DNA of 13,506 nucleotides from CAZDRX01 sp964508225 (GTDB lineage Bacteria; Patescibacteriota; Gracilibacteria; Peribacterales; Peribacteraceae), in NCBI GenBank assembly GCA_964508225.1, contig CAZDRX010000025.1, positions 1 through 13,506 on the forward strand. Direction: 5' to 3'. The notes under the pieces were generated by a model that did no database searches, had not been told where the DNA came from, and saw only the letters and a program-made list of their open reading frames with translations. Within the stretch, counting starts at the first letter, position 1; each line of letters begins with the position of its first letter. This document shows positions 5,312-12,284 of the stretch, piece by piece. The translations under genes were made by a program, and so were the position numbers.

Positions 5312-6994
5312 CTAGGGTCTGTAGGTCAATGTGTACTCGAGGATATCCAGAATTTCTCCTTTTACGTTTCTGGTTACAATTCTGTAGACGTTCTTGCCGC
5401 GCTTCATCGTCTGCAGATTCGTCGACGCGATGTACTTCCAGTTCGCGCTGCCCGGCTGGTAGAGCGAGAGTGTGTAGCCGTTCACGGAGATGCTGTATGT
5501 CCGGAGTGACGTCTTGCCGATGAGCGAGAGCTCATTGTCGCTCGTCTCGGCGGAGGTGCCGGAGGACGGCTGATCCACCGTGAGTGAACCGGGCTCGATC
5601 GGCGGGTTCTGTTTGATCGGGGGTTCGGAAGAGACTGACGTGGTTGTGCCGCTGCCGGACTGGCTTCCGGTCGGCTCGTAGATGATGGTGATGGAACGCG
5701 GGACGCTCTTGTTGCCGTCTGCGTCCACGGCGACGACGGTGAACTTGTTCTCCCCTGCGACGAGGTTCGCGTAGTTGGCGTTCGCGAGGTAGCTCCACGT
5801 GAGTGCGCCCGGCTTGAAGAGCTGGAGCTTGTAGTCGTTCACGAGGATGGCTGCCGTGTTCGGCGGCGCCTCACCCGTGATCTCGATCACCTTCTCCGAG
5901 GTCGTGAGTGTCTGGCCGGAGCCGACCGGAGACTTGATGCGTGCGGGCTCGACGACGATCTTGTAGGCGTTCACGACACTGCGCTCCACCTTGGCGAGCG
6001 TGATGCCCTGCGCGTCCTGCGCCTCCACCGTGATGAGCGTGGAGGCCTCCTTGGAGAGGCTCACATCTGCCGAGAAACTCAGGTCTTTCTTGATGCTGAT
6101 GCTCTGGCCGTTCACGAGGAGTTCCACGACGCGTGCACTCACTTTGCCGCTTACGGTGACGGACTTCTGTGTGACGGAGTCGCGGTTCTGCGGCGTCGTG
6201 ACGGTGAGCGGTGCGCCTGTGTCACTGGCGGAGGAGGATGTCACCGCGCCGGACGGAAGATCCGCCATGGCAGCCGTCTGGAAGAGTGCGTAACTCGTCG
6301 TCAGGAATTCGTCTTTCAGGAGCTGCGATGTGACCGGATCGCGGAACTCGTACGGATCACCCCCCTGTTCGATCGCGGACTTCGCGCTGCCTTCGAGCGA
6401 GAAGTACTGACCTTCGCCCACGTAGAGGGACGGTGAATTCTGGGTGTCGACGGTGACCTTGAGCCCGAGTCCGGATGCGCGCACGACATTGAGGAGCGAG
6501 CCTCCCACGAGTGCGTTCGTCGCGGCGGGGACTTCCGCAACGAAGTTCACGGTCTGCACCGTGCGGACGATGGCGCCTGTGAATGTGGAGGCGAGCGGGG
6601 CTGCGACCCAGATGCGGCCGGAGCGGACTTTGAATGTCAGTGTGGAGGTGCCGTCGGTCTGACGGTCGCTGCGCACGAGCTCCACGTCGGAACTGCCGTC
6701 GAGACGGATCCGCGTGCCATCGAAGAAGCGGAGCACCGCGTCGGCATTGCTCCTCGTGGAGACGGCGTCACCGGCGTAGAGGCGGAGGCCCGACTCGCCC
6801 GGCTGCCAGTCCTGACCCTGCAGGGAGACCTGCACGCCATCGCCTGAACGTACCTCGAGACTCGTGGCCGTCTTGCGGTCCACGGACCTGTCGAAGAAGT
6901 GGAGGAGTGCGGACGATCCGTACCACACGACCGCAACGGCCGCGACGACCATCAGCGGACGGAGCAGAGGCGTAGTCCTCCGTCGTTCATCCAT
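5312..6994 (-). CDS. FecR-domain membrane-anchored protein with Ig-like repeats
   Basis: The 560-residue protein has a charged N-terminus (MDERRR), one membrane anchor (about 12-33), and a large part probably outside the cell. Residues 70-106 are a FecR domain (LRLYAGDAVSTRSNADAVLR, then FDGTRIRLDGSSDVEL). Residues 263-345 look like a Glucodextranase_B or bacterial Ig-like domain (KSVTVSGKVSARVVELLVNG). Two related C-terminal repeats follow (about 361-441 and 485-560), each with a VN(D/G)Y-x-L-x-L-(F/Y)-(K/Q)-PG segment, a W-x-Y pair, and a final strand ending (Y)EP or YRP; a Ser/Pro-rich linker (442-483) separates them. This is surface or envelope architecture, unlike FecR of iron signalling, since no sigma factor is nearby. 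The start at 6994 has TATCTT six bases before it. A start at 7033 adds 13 residues and follows a better promoter (TTGCGC-18-TATGAT), but those codons have low GC at third positions. Confidence 0.75.
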   Translation of the reverse strand: MDERRRTTPLLRPLMVVAAVAVVWYGSSALLHFFDRSVDRKTATSLEVRSGDGVQVSLQGQDWQPGESGLRLYAGDAVSTRSNADAVLRFFDGTRIRLDGSSDVELVRSDRQTDGTSTLTFKVRSGRIWVAAPLASTFTGAIVRTVQTVNFVAEVPAATNALVGGSLLNVVRASGLGLKVTVDTQNSPSLYVGEGQYFSLEGSAKSAIEQGGDPYEFRDPVTSQLLKDEFLTTSYALFQTAAMADLPSGAVTSSSASDTGAPLTVTTPQNRDSVTQKSVTVSGKVSARVVELLVNGQSISIKKDLSFSADVSLSKEASTLITVEAQDAQGITLAKVERSVVNAYKIVVEPARIKSPVGSGQTLTTSEKVIEITGEAPPNTAAILVNDYKLQLFKPGALTWSYLANANYANLVAGENKFTVVAVDADGNKSVPRSITIIYEPTGSQSGSGTTTSVSSEPPIKQNPPIEPGSLTVDQPSSGTSAETSDNELSLIGKTSLRTYSISVNGYTLSLYQPGSANWKYIASTNLQTMKRGKNVYRIVTRNVKGEILDILEYTLTYRP

Positions 6995-7000
6995 GCCAGC

Positions 7001-7006
7001 AAGATA
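7001..7006 (-). promoter_or_regulatory. -10 element (TATCTT) six bases before the FecR-protein ATG
   Basis: On the minus strand TATCTT is followed by GCTGGC and the ATG at 6994. It fits the TANNNT-N6-ATG layout. The -35 is weak. Confidence 0.4.
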
Positions 7007-7042
7007 TTGGCGGCGTCGGTGCCGTGGCAGCATTGGTCAGTG

Positions 7043-7072
7043 ATCATAGGCGACATGGTCTGCCCTGCGCAA
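7043..7072 (-). promoter_or_regulatory. Promoter TTGCGC-18-TATGAT upstream of the FecR gene
   Basis: On the minus strand TTGCGC (7072-7067), an 18-base spacer and TATGAT (7048-7043) end nine bases before an in-frame ATG at 7033. This is the better matched of two promoters for the FecR gene. It would give either a leaderless mRNA from 7033 or a leader of about 40 bases to the ATG at 6994. Confidence 0.42.
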
Positions 7073-7092
7073 CTGCCGAACGGTGATTTTCT

Positions 7093-8208
7093 TTACGAAG
7101 CGGTCACGCGGCCCACTTCGGCCTTGGAGGTGACGTGGTCTGCAATCATGACAGCTCCCCAGTCCGACATCGTCTTGTAGCCCTTCTTGCGGGCGGCTTC
7201 CAGAATCTCGGCAGACGTTGCCTGATTCAGAATGAGGCTCCTCACTGTTTCGTCGGCTACGAGCAATTCGGGCAGCGTGCACTGACCCGTGTAGTAGCCC
7301 TTCTCGTTCTCGTCATGACCTTCGAGTTTGGTGCGGAGCTCCGGATTGATCGTGCGCACGAGACGCTGGGCGAGGATGCCGCGGAGCGCCGGAGCGAACG
7401 TGTAGGTGCTGACACCCATGGAGAGGAGACGCGGAATGGCTTCGATGGCGGAGTTCGTGTGGAGAGTGGCGAGCACCAAGTGACCCGTGAGCGAAGCGTC
7501 GATAGCGGTCTGTGCCGTTTCCTGATCGCGGATTTCACCGACGAGGATGATATCCGGATCGTGGCGGAGAATGGCGCGGAGTCCCATCGCGAACGTGTAC
7601 CCGTGCTCGACGTCGATCTGACTCTGGATGATATCCTTGAGTTCGTATTCCACAGGATCTTCCAGCGTGATGATGTTGCGATCCTTGCCCGCGAGTGTCG
7701 AGAGCAGGGCGTAGAGCGTCGTCGTTTTTCCGGAGCCCGTGGGACCCGTCACGAGGATGAGGCCGTTCGGGAGTTCGCAGAGTTCCTGCAGTTTGGATTT
7801 GATCTCGAGCGGAAAGCCGAGTTTCTCGAGCGGGACGATACCGCGCTGCGGGTCGAGCATACGGAGCGTGTACGCCTCGCCGAAGCGGCTGGGGAGACTC
7901 GCGACACGGACGTTGATCATGCGTCCCGCTGCCGGGAATGTGTACTGACCGTCCTGACAGACGTTCTCGATATTCAGCTTGAGCTTCGCCTTGAACTTGA
8001 TGCGGCGCTTGATGGTGTCGAAGGTCTCATGCGTGATATCGAGCACCTTGGTGAGGATACCGAGTTCGCGCCATTCCACCTTCACTCCGGTCTTCTGCGG
8101 GTTGATGTGGATGTCGGAAATGCCGTTGCGGATTGCTTCCTGCTCCAGTGTGGAGAGGAGCTCCTCACCCTTGAGGAGTTCAAGCTTTTTGGCGTCGAGT
8201 GCTGGCAT
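7093..8208 (-). CDS. GspE/PilB-type secretion or pilus ATPase, short form
   Basis: Members of this AAA-like family form hexamers at the inner membrane and power type II secretion or type IV pili. In the 371-residue protein I see SDIHINP (31-37), Walker A GPTGSGKT (155-162), the Asp box ITLEDPVEY (180-188), Walker B DPDIILVGEIRD (217-228) and the His box TGHLVLATLHTN (241-252): a complete motor. Two parts usual in GspE/PilB are missing. There is no long N-terminal domain (typical proteins exceed 500 residues), and the four-Cys zinc knuckle after QRLVR is absent: residues 286-320 contain one Cys (310). The motor is therefore reduced and PilT-sized, but its sequence motifs are closer to PulE/GspE. 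No pilin, PilC or PilQ gene is in the window. A perfect TATAAT lies six bases before the ATG. It follows nadK by 54 bases. Confidence 0.88.
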   Translation of the reverse strand: MPALDAKKLELLKGEELLSTLEQEAIRNGISDIHINPQKTGVKVEWRELGILTKVLDITHETFDTIKRRIKFKAKLKLNIENVCQDGQYTFPAAGRMINVRVASLPSRFGEAYTLRMLDPQRGIVPLEKLGFPLEIKSKLQELCELPNGLILVTGPTGSGKTTTLYALLSTLAGKDRNIITLEDPVEYELKDIIQSQIDVEHGYTFAMGLRAILRHDPDIILVGEIRDQETAQTAIDASLTGHLVLATLHTNSAIEAIPRLLSMGVSTYTFAPALRGILAQRLVRTINPELRTKLEGHDENEKGYYTGQCTLPELLVADETVRSLILNQATSAEILEAARKKGYKTMSDWGAVMIADHVTSKAEVGRVTAS

Positions 8209-8214
8209 CAGAAC

Positions 8215-8220
8215 ATTATA
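8215..8220 (-). promoter_or_regulatory. Consensus -10 (TGATATAAT) six bases before the ATPase ATG
   Basis: On the minus strand the hexamer is a perfect TATAAT with an upstream TG (extended -10). GTTCTG and then the ATG at 8208 follow. A start seven bases downstream falls on the A of the ATG. This is the strongest single example of the leaderless layout in the window. Confidence 0.7.
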
Positions 8221-8262
8221 TCACATTCTTTCCTCATCTGGAAGCCGTGAAACCCCTCTTTT

Positions 8263-9168
8263 CTACTCGTCCTTGGCGTCCGGAGTTTCGGGGCCTTCTC
8301 CCCACTTCAGCTTGCTTCTGAGGGTCCCGAAGTACGTTTCGTCGCTGAAACGCAGGAACTTGGCCGTTTCGTCACAGACAATGGCGTGGACGGTGTCCCC
8401 TCTCTGCAGCGTCACGTAAGTCTGACCGTCGAGCGTGAGGCTCACCTGCACATCCCCGAACTTGTTCGGCTTCGTGAGGATCGTCACTTCGATCTCGTTC
8501 TCGCCCGGCAGCACGATGGGCTTCTGGCTGAAGCTGTGCGGGTTGATGGGTGTCAGGATGGTGGCCTTGAGGGACGGATGGACGATGGGTCCTCCGGCCG
8601 CGAGCGAGTATGCGGTGGAGCCCGTCGGGGTCGCGATGATCACGCCGTCGGCGTGGAAGGTGGAGAGCGGATCGCCGTTCACGTTCGTCTTGAGATCGAT
8701 GAGGCGGGAGATCGCACCCTGCGAGATAACGGCTTCGTTGAGCACTCTGCCTTCCCAGAGCTTCTTCTTGCCGCGCTTCGCGGTGATCATGAGGAGGCTT
8801 CGCTTCTCGACTTTGCCTCTCCCCTTCAGGAAGTGCGGGATCATGGCTTCTGCCTGTGACAGCGTGAGCTCCGAGAGGAAGCCGACCGTGCCCTTGTTCA
8901 CCGAGAGGATCGGCACGCGGAAATCGTCATGCTCGCGGATCGAGCGCAGAATCGTTCCGTCGCCGCCGAGGACGATGAGGAGATCGAGTTCTTTCTGCGA
9001 CTTGTAGTGAGCCCTTCCCTTCAACTCGGGGATCACACACCGTTTCGCGTCGAGGAGCACTTTCGCCCCCGCCCCCTCCACGATGCGGACGATTTCCTGC
9101 AGTGTCTCCTCGCGGTTGGAGATGTCCGAGCGCGCGGTGATGCCGACCTTTCTGTACGTGAGAGCCAT
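8263..9168 (-). CDS. nadK: NAD kinase
   Basis: The enzyme phosphorylates NAD to NADP in the cytoplasm and is the only de novo source of NADP. The 301-residue protein has the family motifs in order: GGDGT (68-72), NKGTVGFL (91-98, the N-x-G-x-(L/V)-GFL loop), LNEAVI (143-148), HADG (172-175), and TPTGSTAYSLAAGG (180-193). Length is in the usual range of about 290-300. The start at 9168 (MALTYRKVGI) begins just before the first strand and has TACGAT six bases upstream. It is divergent from the membrane protein gene at 9239 across a 70-base region and upstream of the ATPase gene, which has its own promoter. Confidence 0.95.
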   Translation of the reverse strand: MALTYRKVGITARSDISNREETLQEIVRIVEGAGAKVLLDAKRCVIPELKGRAHYKSQKELDLLIVLGGDGTILRSIREHDDFRVPILSVNKGTVGFLSELTLSQAEAMIPHFLKGRGKVEKRSLLMITAKRGKKKLWEGRVLNEAVISQGAISRLIDLKTNVNGDPLSTFHADGVIIATPTGSTAYSLAAGGPIVHPSLKATILTPINPHSFSQKPIVLPGENEIEVTILTKPNKFGDVQVSLTLDGQTYVTLQRGDTVHAIVCDETAKFLRFSDETYFGTLRSKLKWGEGPETPDAKDE

Positions 9169-9174
9169 GCGTCT

Positions 9175-9180
9175 ATCGTA
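9175..9180 (-). promoter_or_regulatory. -10 element (TACGAT) six bases before the nadK ATG
   Basis: On the minus strand TACGAT, then AGACGC, then the ATG at 9168. A TTGGCA further upstream is spaced too far (23 bases) to be a good -35. No SD is present. Confidence 0.45.
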
Positions 9181-9202
9181 CCACTTTTAGGGTTTCTAGG
9201 GC

Positions 9203-9231
9203 GTGCCAAGAAGGGGTTCCTTTGCTATCAT
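9203..9231 (+). promoter_or_regulatory. Promoter GTGCCA-17-TATCAT for the membrane-protein pair
   Basis: TATCAT (9226-9231) is followed by seven bases and the ATG at 9239. A weak -35, GTGCCA (9203-9208), is 17 bases upstream. The CCTCCT between -10 and ATG is the reverse complement of an SD, so ribosome recruitment by SD pairing is excluded. Confidence 0.42.
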
Positions 9232-9238
9232 CCTCCTG

Positions 9239-9835
9239 ATGTACGAGAAACTCCTCCGCATCCTCCGGGCCATGGAGCTCGAAGAGAAGGTGCTCCACAT
9301 CGGAGTCCTGCTCTGTCTGTTCGGGCTTCTCCTGCCGTGGGTGGGTGTTCAGCTGTACGGCAACATCCAGCAGTGGGGTGGTTTCGGCTACCACACGGGC
9401 TACATCGGGCAGGCGGTGTTCCTCATCCAGATCTGGCTCATCGCGATGACGGTTTCCCCTCTCCTGAACGGGCCGATCCTCGTCCGGAAGTCCCGCAGAA
9501 ACACGGTTCGTCTGCTTTTGAGCGGCCTCTGCACGTGTCTCATTCTGGCCGCGTTCACGATCCTCCTCCGGCTCACCTTCGAGGTATCCGGTGCTGAAGT
9601 CCGGTTCGGTATCTACGTCGCAATGGTAGGAAGTGCGGTCACGACCCTGTATTCTCTCCTCCGCTTTCAGGAAGAGGCGCAGAATCAGGCACAGGCACTC
9701 TTCCATCACCCCGATGAATCAGCGAAGTCCGTGCCGAAGGCGAAGTCCGAACCTGCCGTCGAGGACGCTCTTCCGCCCCCGCCTCCCCCGCCACCCCAGT
9801 CCCCTCCCGAAGATCATCACCTCTACAACGCATGA
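9239..9835 (+). CDS. Four-helix membrane protein with proline-rich C-terminal tail, unknown
   Basis: I do not recognise the family. The 198-residue protein begins with an amphipathic segment (MYEKLLRILRAMELEEK) and has four likely transmembrane helices at about 18-40, 55-74, 89-111 and 121-142. The cytoplasmic-looking tail (143-198) is charged, then holds eight consecutive prolines (179-186) and ends EDHHLYNA. The tail looks like a flexible tether or protein-binding segment. The ATG at 9239 is chosen over an in-frame ATG at 9203 because a TATCAT hexamer sits seven bases before it and the 9203 start would lie upstream of that promoter. Its TGA overlaps the next gene's ATG (ATGATG), so the two are probably translated together and may form one complex. 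Confidence 0.72.
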   Translation: MYEKLLRILRAMELEEKVLHIGVLLCLFGLLLPWVGVQLYGNIQQWGGFGYHTGYIGQAVFLIQIWLIAMTVSPLLNGPILVRKSRRNTVRLLLSGLCTCLILAAFTILLRLTFEVSGAEVRFGIYVAMVGSAVTTLYSLLRFQEEAQNQAQALFHHPDESAKSVPKAKSEPAVEDALPPPPPPPPQSPPEDHHLYNA

Positions 9836-10221
9836 TGTCCGATGCCCCCACACCAGCGGCGAAGCCCGTCTACAACGACGACGATCTGGTCTACGTCGAT
9901 CCCGATACGAAGTCGGTCGTGGGCAAAGTCGAATTCGGCAAGAACGACAATCCCAAGTCCAAGGCATTTCAGGCGGCGCCGCAGCCCGAGAAGAAGGACA
10001 AGGACGGCAAGCCCGAGAGGCGCAGCTTCTTCCGCAAGGTCTACCCCTTCGGCACGTACCGGAGCATGAAGCGCATCTACAAGGTGGAGGGCAAGATCAA
10101 GGATCCCGAGCCAAACAAGACGCTCGAGGAAGTACTCCCGAAGGCGCTGAACGAGGCGTTCTGGACGTGGGGCGAGAAGAAGGTGATGCCGCCTCCGGCT
10201 GAGAACACGCCGCAGGCGTAG
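9832..10221 (+). CDS. Charged soluble protein of 129 residues, unknown, coupled to the membrane protein
   Basis: I do not recognise the family. The protein has no membrane segment. The N-terminal half is rich in Asp, Lys and Pro and probably disordered: YNDDDLVYVDPDT (14-26), then VVGKVEFGKNDN and a Lys-rich stretch. A more ordered, basic-aromatic part follows, including RRSFFRKVYPFGTYRSMKRI (63-82) and a helix around TLEEVLPKALNEAFWTWGEK. It starts inside the stop of the upstream gene (ATG at 9832 or, equally possible, 9835) with no SD, which implies coupling by re-initiation. It ends 2 bases from the stop of the convergent FBPase gene. The basic-aromatic segment could lie against the membrane or bind nucleic acid; this is a guess from composition. 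Confidence 0.65.
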   Translation: MMSDAPTPAAKPVYNDDDLVYVDPDTKSVVGKVEFGKNDNPKSKAFQAAPQPEKKDKDGKPERRSFFRKVYPFGTYRSMKRIYKVEGKIKDPEPNKTLEEVLPKALNEAFWTWGEKKVMPPPAENTPQA

Positions 10222-10223
10222 GC

Positions 10224-11195
10224 TTACTTTCCGCTGAGCACCTCCGAGACGCGCTTCACTTCTTTCGCTGCGCCGATGATGAGCGGAGTCCGCTGGTCGA
10301 GGTCTTCGATCTTCACGTCGAGGATTGCCTTGGTGCCATCGCTTGCCGCTCCCCCGGCCTGCTCCATGATGTACGAGAACGGTCCGCACTCGAAGAGGAG
10401 ACGGAGCTTGCCCTTCGGATACTTGCTGCCGCCGATATTCGTGAAGATGCCTGCGCCCTTGATGAGCATGTGGTGGATGTCGGGCACCATACCGCCCGAG
10501 TACCGCAGCGTGTGTGCTTCATCCATCCATGTGTTCATCATCTTGCGGTAGTTCGGCGTGTCGGTGACGGCGCGGAGATTTCCCGGTGCGTACGTCTTCA
10601 CTTCGTCGCGCATCGTGAGGTTCTTCTGCAGGAGCACGAACTCCCCCACTTCATTGAGGAAGAATGCGTGCACGCCTTTGCCAGCGCTGTAGACGAGGAT
10701 CGTGCGCGGGCCGTAGACGAGATAGAGCGCGGCCACCTGATCGCGTGGAGTCTTGCCGATCGGGTTACCGGCTTCGTAGATGCCGAAGATCGAGCCGATG
10801 GCGAGGTTGCAGTCCACGAGGGATGAGCCGTCGAGCGGATCGAAGACGAGCGTGAACGGGGCTCCCGTCACGAGTTCGGTGAGACCCTCGGATTCCTCCT
10901 CGGAGGCGAAGCTTGCCACAAGGCGGCTCTCGCAGAGCTGCTCCTTGATGATTTTGTTGCTGAGCACGTCGAGCTTGAGCTGCTCCTCGCCGAACGTGTT
11001 GCTGGAACCGGCAAGTCCGAGATCTGTCGTGCGGATCGCGTTCTCCACGTACTTGCCCGCGCGTGCGATATCGTTGATGAGATGTCGGAGCTTGTCCGGA
11101 ACTCCTGCGGAGAAGAGGTGCTGGTTGAGCGAGACGCGGGAAGGCAGCGTGCACGAGTATCCCGCGGGCGTCGGTGTCTGATCGGTTTTCTTCAT
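10224..11195 (-). CDS. fbp: Class I fructose-1,6-bisphosphatase
   Basis: The enzyme removes the 1-phosphate of fructose 1,6-bisphosphate, the committed step of gluconeogenesis. The 323-residue protein shows class I motifs: LKLDVLSNKI (73-82), the metal-binding acidic pair in ASFASEEE (94-101), DPLDGSS (119-125), and a later stretch YSGGMVPDIHHML followed by GGSKYPKGKLRLLFECGP, which is the substrate and third metal site. Length matches the E. coli enzyme (about 330). The frame is open well upstream, but the ATG at 11195 just after the GAPDH stop is the only sensible start. The 14-base gap (TTCCTCCCTCCCGT on the coding strand) has no SD and is instead SD-complementary, so re-initiation after GAPDH is likely. 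No promoter of its own is seen, so it is probably co-transcribed with GAPDH. Confidence 0.95.
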   Translation of the reverse strand: MKKTDQTPTPAGYSCTLPSRVSLNQHLFSAGVPDKLRHLINDIARAGKYVENAIRTTDLGLAGSSNTFGEEQLKLDVLSNKIIKEQLCESRLVASFASEEESEGLTELVTGAPFTLVFDPLDGSSLVDCNLAIGSIFGIYEAGNPIGKTPRDQVAALYLVYGPRTILVYSAGKGVHAFFLNEVGEFVLLQKNLTMRDEVKTYAPGNLRAVTDTPNYRKMMNTWMDEAHTLRYSGGMVPDIHHMLIKGAGIFTNIGGSKYPKGKLRLLFECGPFSYIMEQAGGAASDGTKAILDVKIEDLDQRTPLIIGAAKEVKRVSEVLSGK

Positions 11196-11209
11196 ACGGG
11201 AGGGAGGAA

Positions 11210-12226
11210 TCAGATGAGAGCGCCGAGCTTCATGGTCATTTCCGTGACACGCATGGCGTAGCCCCACTCGTTGTCGTACCAGCTGAGGATCTGCGCGGAG
11301 CGGTGATCCACGACCTTCGTGGAGGGTGCGTCCACGATGGATGAGTGTGGGTCGGTCTGGAAGTCGATGGAGACGCACTGTTCGTGCGAGATCGAGAGGA
11401 TGCCGCTCATGGCCTTCGTCTTCGCGGCGGCTTCGATGGCGGCATGAATCCCCTCCACCGTCGCCTCTTTCTTGAACTGGAACGCCATGTACGCGCAGCT
11501 GACGGTCGGCACAGGGACGCGGAACGCCATGCCGTCCATCTTGCCCTTGAGGTGCGGGAAGATGACCGCGCACGCGCGGACGGCGCCGGTCTTCGTCGGG
11601 ATCATGGAGAGGGTGGCGGCACGCGCTTTGCGCAGCTCCCCTCCCTCCTTCGGCTTGTTGTCGAGGAGGTTCTGCGATGCCGTGAAAGCGTGCACGGAGC
11701 TCACGAGCAGCGATTCGACGCCGAACGTTGCGTCCATCACCTTGATGACGGGAGCGACACAGTTCGTCGTGCAGGAGGCATTGCTGATGATGTGCATGTC
11801 TTTCGTCAGCTCGTCGTCGTTCACACCCAGAACGAACGTCGGCGTCTCGTCTTTCATCGGTGCGGTGACGATCACACGCTTCGCGCCGGCATCGATGTGT
11901 GCCTGCACTTCCTCCGCTGTGTCGAAATTGCCCGTCGATTCCACGACGATGTCCACCTTGAGCTCCTTCCACGGGCACTTGGCCGGATCGCGCTCCTTCA
12001 CCACGCGGACGTGCTTGCCGTCCACGGTGATGTCATTGCCGTGCACCTGAATGTCGGCGTGCAGGCGGCCATGGAGGGAGTCGAATTTGAGAAGGTATGC
12101 ACGCATCTCGGCATCCGACGACGCATTGATCGCGACCACTTCCACGTCGTCCTTGTACATTTCAATGAACTGCCGGTGGATATTCCGGCCGATCCGTCCG
12201 TACCCGTTGATCGCAACGCGTAACAT
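11210..12226 (-). CDS. gap: Glyceraldehyde-3-phosphate dehydrogenase, GapB-like cofactor site
   Basis: The enzyme interconverts glyceraldehyde 3-phosphate and 1,3-bisphosphoglycerate. The 338-residue protein has the nucleotide-binding opening VAINGYGRIGRNI, the catalytic SNASCTTNC with Cys152, and partner His179 in SVHAFTASQ. It ends with WYDNEWGYAMRV. At residues 32-36 it reads AINAS where NAD-specific enzymes have V-N-D-L; Ala35 replaces the Asp that excludes NADP. GapB of Bacillus and other NADP-preferring, gluconeogenic forms read INAS here (recollection of family sequences). A second oddity is IPTKTG in the phosphate loop, where most have a small residue before TG. Gene order with fbp supports a gluconeogenic role. 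The promoter TTGATT-18-TAGTGT sits six bases before the ATG. Confidence 0.95.
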   Translation of the reverse strand: MLRVAINGYGRIGRNIHRQFIEMYKDDVEVVAINASSDAEMRAYLLKFDSLHGRLHADIQVHGNDITVDGKHVRVVKERDPAKCPWKELKVDIVVESTGNFDTAEEVQAHIDAGAKRVIVTAPMKDETPTFVLGVNDDELTKDMHIISNASCTTNCVAPVIKVMDATFGVESLLVSSVHAFTASQNLLDNKPKEGGELRKARAATLSMIPTKTGAVRACAVIFPHLKGKMDGMAFRVPVPTVSCAYMAFQFKKEATVEGIHAAIEAAAKTKAMSGILSISHEQCVSIDFQTDPHSSIVDAPSTKVVDHRSAQILSWYDNEWGYAMRVTEMTMKLGALI

Positions 12227-12232
12227 GGGAAG

Positions 12233-12262
12233 ACACTAGTGCACGGGTGCTCACGAAATCAA
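12233..12262 (-). promoter_or_regulatory. gap-fbp operon promoter TTGATT-18-TAGTGT
   Basis: On the minus strand TTGATT (12262-12257), 18 bases and TAGTGT (12238-12233) are followed by CTTCCC and the ATG at 12226. The promoter occupies most of the 58-base gap after mraY. The transcript would be leaderless. Confidence 0.55.
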
Positions 12263-12284
12263 GGACTTCGCAAGCCGGGTCGGT

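Noticed and set aside
7135..8250. Plus-strand ORF of 371 codons over the ATPase gene
   Set aside because: It is antisense to a gene with all Walker and His motifs; its composition is a Glu/Arg-rich shadow with no domain.
3022..11212. Recoded TGA (code 25 or 4) as in some CPR groups
   Set aside because: The protease, tyrS, the membrane protein and GAPDH all end at TGA at normal family lengths or gene borders.
11196..11978. Upstream extension of the fbp frame
   Set aside because: It is a GC-rich shadow of the GAPDH gene on the same strand in another frame.
11345..12223. Plus-strand ORF of 292 codons over GAPDH
   Set aside because: It is a His/Arg/Glu-rich shadow of a fully recognised gene.
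12241..12250. Small hairpin GCAC-GG-GTGC after mraY
   Set aside because: Four-base stem without a T-tract, inside the gap promoter region; too weak to call.
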